DNA of 5,309 nt from an uncultured Bacteroidales bacterium (lineage in GTDB: Bacteria > Bacteroidota > Bacteroidia > Bacteroidales > UBA932), in NCBI GenBank assembly GCA_900546445.1, contig URCV01000067.1, positions 1-5,309 of the forward strand, read 5' to 3'. The notes under the pieces are model-generated. The model saw nothing but the letters and a program-made list of their open reading frames with translations, made no database searches and was not told the origin of the DNA. Made by a program: the position numbers and the translations under genes. Below, in pieces: positions 4,235-5,309 of this stretch. Positions within the stretch are counted from its first letter, which is position 1, and every line of letters begins with the position of its first letter.

Positions 4235-5309
4235 ATGGTAAAAATCAATCTTGGAGGCTGCAGCTCCTTCGTAAAGGATGCGCAGTATAAAGAGTATGTG
4301 GAGAAAGCGCTTGCAGCGTATGACACTTTAATCGCTGAAAATGGCGCCGGTAACGATTTTCTAGGATGGAAAACCCTCCCTGTAGACATAGACGAGGCTT
4401 TGATAGGCGCTCTCGAAGAGGTAAGGGATGATTGGAAGTCAAAGGGCGTGGAGCTCGTAGTAGTAATAGGCATAGGCGGCTCGTATCTGGGTGCACGCTG
4501 CGCCATAGAGGCCCTTAGCCACAGTTTCGTGCGTCCTGAAGGAGTTCCCCAGGTAGTTTTCGCCGGAAATAACCTCAGCGAGGATTACATCGCGGAGCTT
4601 ATGGACTTGGCATCGGTACGTAACACAGCTTGCGTAGTGATTTCCAAATCGGGAACCACCACGGAGCCTGCAGTTGCATTCCGAATCGTAAAGGAGCACA
4701 TCGAAAAGACATACGGAAAGGCAGAGGCAAGCAGCCGCATCGTGGCTGTGACCGACGCTCATAAGGGCGCTCTCAAGACTCTTTCCACTCAGGAAGGATA
4801 CAGGACTTTCGTGGTTCCGGATAACGTAGGCGGACGTTTTAGCGTGCTTACTCCGGTAGGACTTTTGCCTATCGTGCTCGCAGGATTCGACATCCGCGCC
4901 ATGCTCAAGGGTGCGGCGGAGCAGAGAGAGGCTCTTCTCAAAAGGGGAGAGGAGAACACGGCCATCCAGTATGCCGCTATGAGAAACCTGCTTCACAGCG
5001 ACTATAACAAGGCAGTGGAGATTCTTGTAACATATTCTCCTAAACTCGTTTATCTCGCAGAGTGGTGGAAACAGCTCTATGGAGAGAGCGAAGGTAAGGA
5101 CGGAAAGGGCATTTTCCCTGCAAGCGTTACCAACACCGCAGACCTTCACTCTATGGGCCAATTCATCCAGGAGGGAAGCCGTGTAATGTTCGAGACCGTA
5201 ATCAAGGTAGAGCACGCAGTGAGAAACGTGGTAATCGGCAGCGACGAGCAGAATCTGGATTGCCTGAACTATCTCGCAGGTCAGAGAGTGGAGCACTGTA
5301 ATGCTATGG
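4235..5309 (+). CDS. pgi: Glucose-6-phosphate isomerase (3' truncated)
   Basis: This cytoplasmic glycolytic enzyme interconverts glucose 6-phosphate and fructose 6-phosphate. The frame starts at ATG 4235 (MVKINLGG) and is still open at the window end after 358 residues. The short bacterial type is about 445-450 aa, so roughly 90 residues are missing. Visible landmarks are the sugar-isomerase phosphate loop region GIGGSYLGA (79-87) and SKSGTTTE (137-144), the PGI signature NVGGRFSVL (197-205) with Arg201, the catalytic-base Glu284 in GESEGK, and His305 in DLHSMGQ, the ring-opening histidine. The C-terminal signature with the active-site Lys lies beyond the edge. No frameshift is seen. A long opposite-strand frame (4439-5296) is a shadow of this gene. 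Confidence 0.97.
   Translation, partial: MVKINLGGCSSFVKDAQYKEYVEKALAAYDTLIAENGAGNDFLGWKTLPVDIDEALIGALEEVRDDWKSKGVELVVVIGIGGSYLGARCAIEALSHSFVRPEGVPQVVFAGNNLSEDYIAELMDLASVRNTACVVISKSGTTTEPAVAFRIVKEHIEKTYGKAEASSRIVAVTDAHKGALKTLSTQEGYRTFVVPDNVGGRFSVLTPVGLLPIVLAGFDIRAMLKGAAEQREALLKRGEENTAIQYAAMRNLLHSDYNKAVEILVTYSPKLVYLAEWWKQLYGESEGKDGKGIFPASVTNTADLHSMGQFIQEGSRVMFETVIKVEHAVRNVVIGSDEQNLDCLNYLAGQRVEHCNAM

Noticed and set aside
4439..5296. 285-codon minus-strand open frame opposite pgi
   Set aside because: It lies entirely within pgi, whose plus-strand product has all catalytic motifs. The antisense product has no recognisable domain and is a shadow.

Overview
The window looks like chromosomal DNA of a member of the Bacteroidota, probably Bacteroidales. 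Two promoter-like sites match the Bacteroidota sigma-ABfr form (TTTG, 19 bp, TAnnTTTG), and a third candidate has only the -7 element. Several genes start behind AT-rich leaders without a clear Shine-Dalgarno site, and two genes encode short lipoproteins with relaxed lipoboxes. No genus can be assigned from the sequence alone.

Layout, left to right. Positions 3-92 may hold the last codons of a plus-strand gene cut by the window edge; this is weak. Positions 93-374 hold no convincing protein gene. They contain a good minus-strand promoter (210-240), a possible short non-coding RNA read leftward from about 204 to about 90, and a strong bidirectional hairpin terminator (305-340). A minus-strand gene for a DUF4097-like beta-repeat lipoprotein (375-1046) follows, with its own promoter (1062-1092). 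A tight minus-strand operon then runs leftward from 4143 to 1086: a glycerophosphodiester phosphodiesterase-family lipoprotein, the PLP-homeostasis protein YggS, a Y-family translesion DNA polymerase, and a 58-codon YolD-like small protein. Glucose-6-phosphate isomerase (pgi) runs rightward from 4235 and leaves the window before its stop codon. It is divergent from the operon across 91 bp.

The most interesting part is the polymerase module. The polymerase start is best placed at a GTG that overlaps the yggS stop as GTGA. The YolD-like start is a GTG that overlaps the polymerase stop in the same GTGA arrangement. Each junction has a strong Shine-Dalgarno sequence inside the upstream coding region, so the three proteins look translationally coupled. 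The polymerase carries the catalytic Asp/Asp-Glu residues and a beta-clamp motif (QLELF), and it resembles the YolD-partnered UvrX/UmuC-like polymerases common in Firmicutes. No UmuD-like gene is present here. The YolD-like protein keeps the family's N-terminal core motif but is much shorter than typical members.

The second point of interest is the left intergenic region. A promoter with the same 11-bp -7 block and the same 19-bp spacer as the lipoprotein promoter fires into a stretch with a 5' hairpin and a 3' hairpin plus U-rich tail, as expected for a small RNA of about 115 nt.
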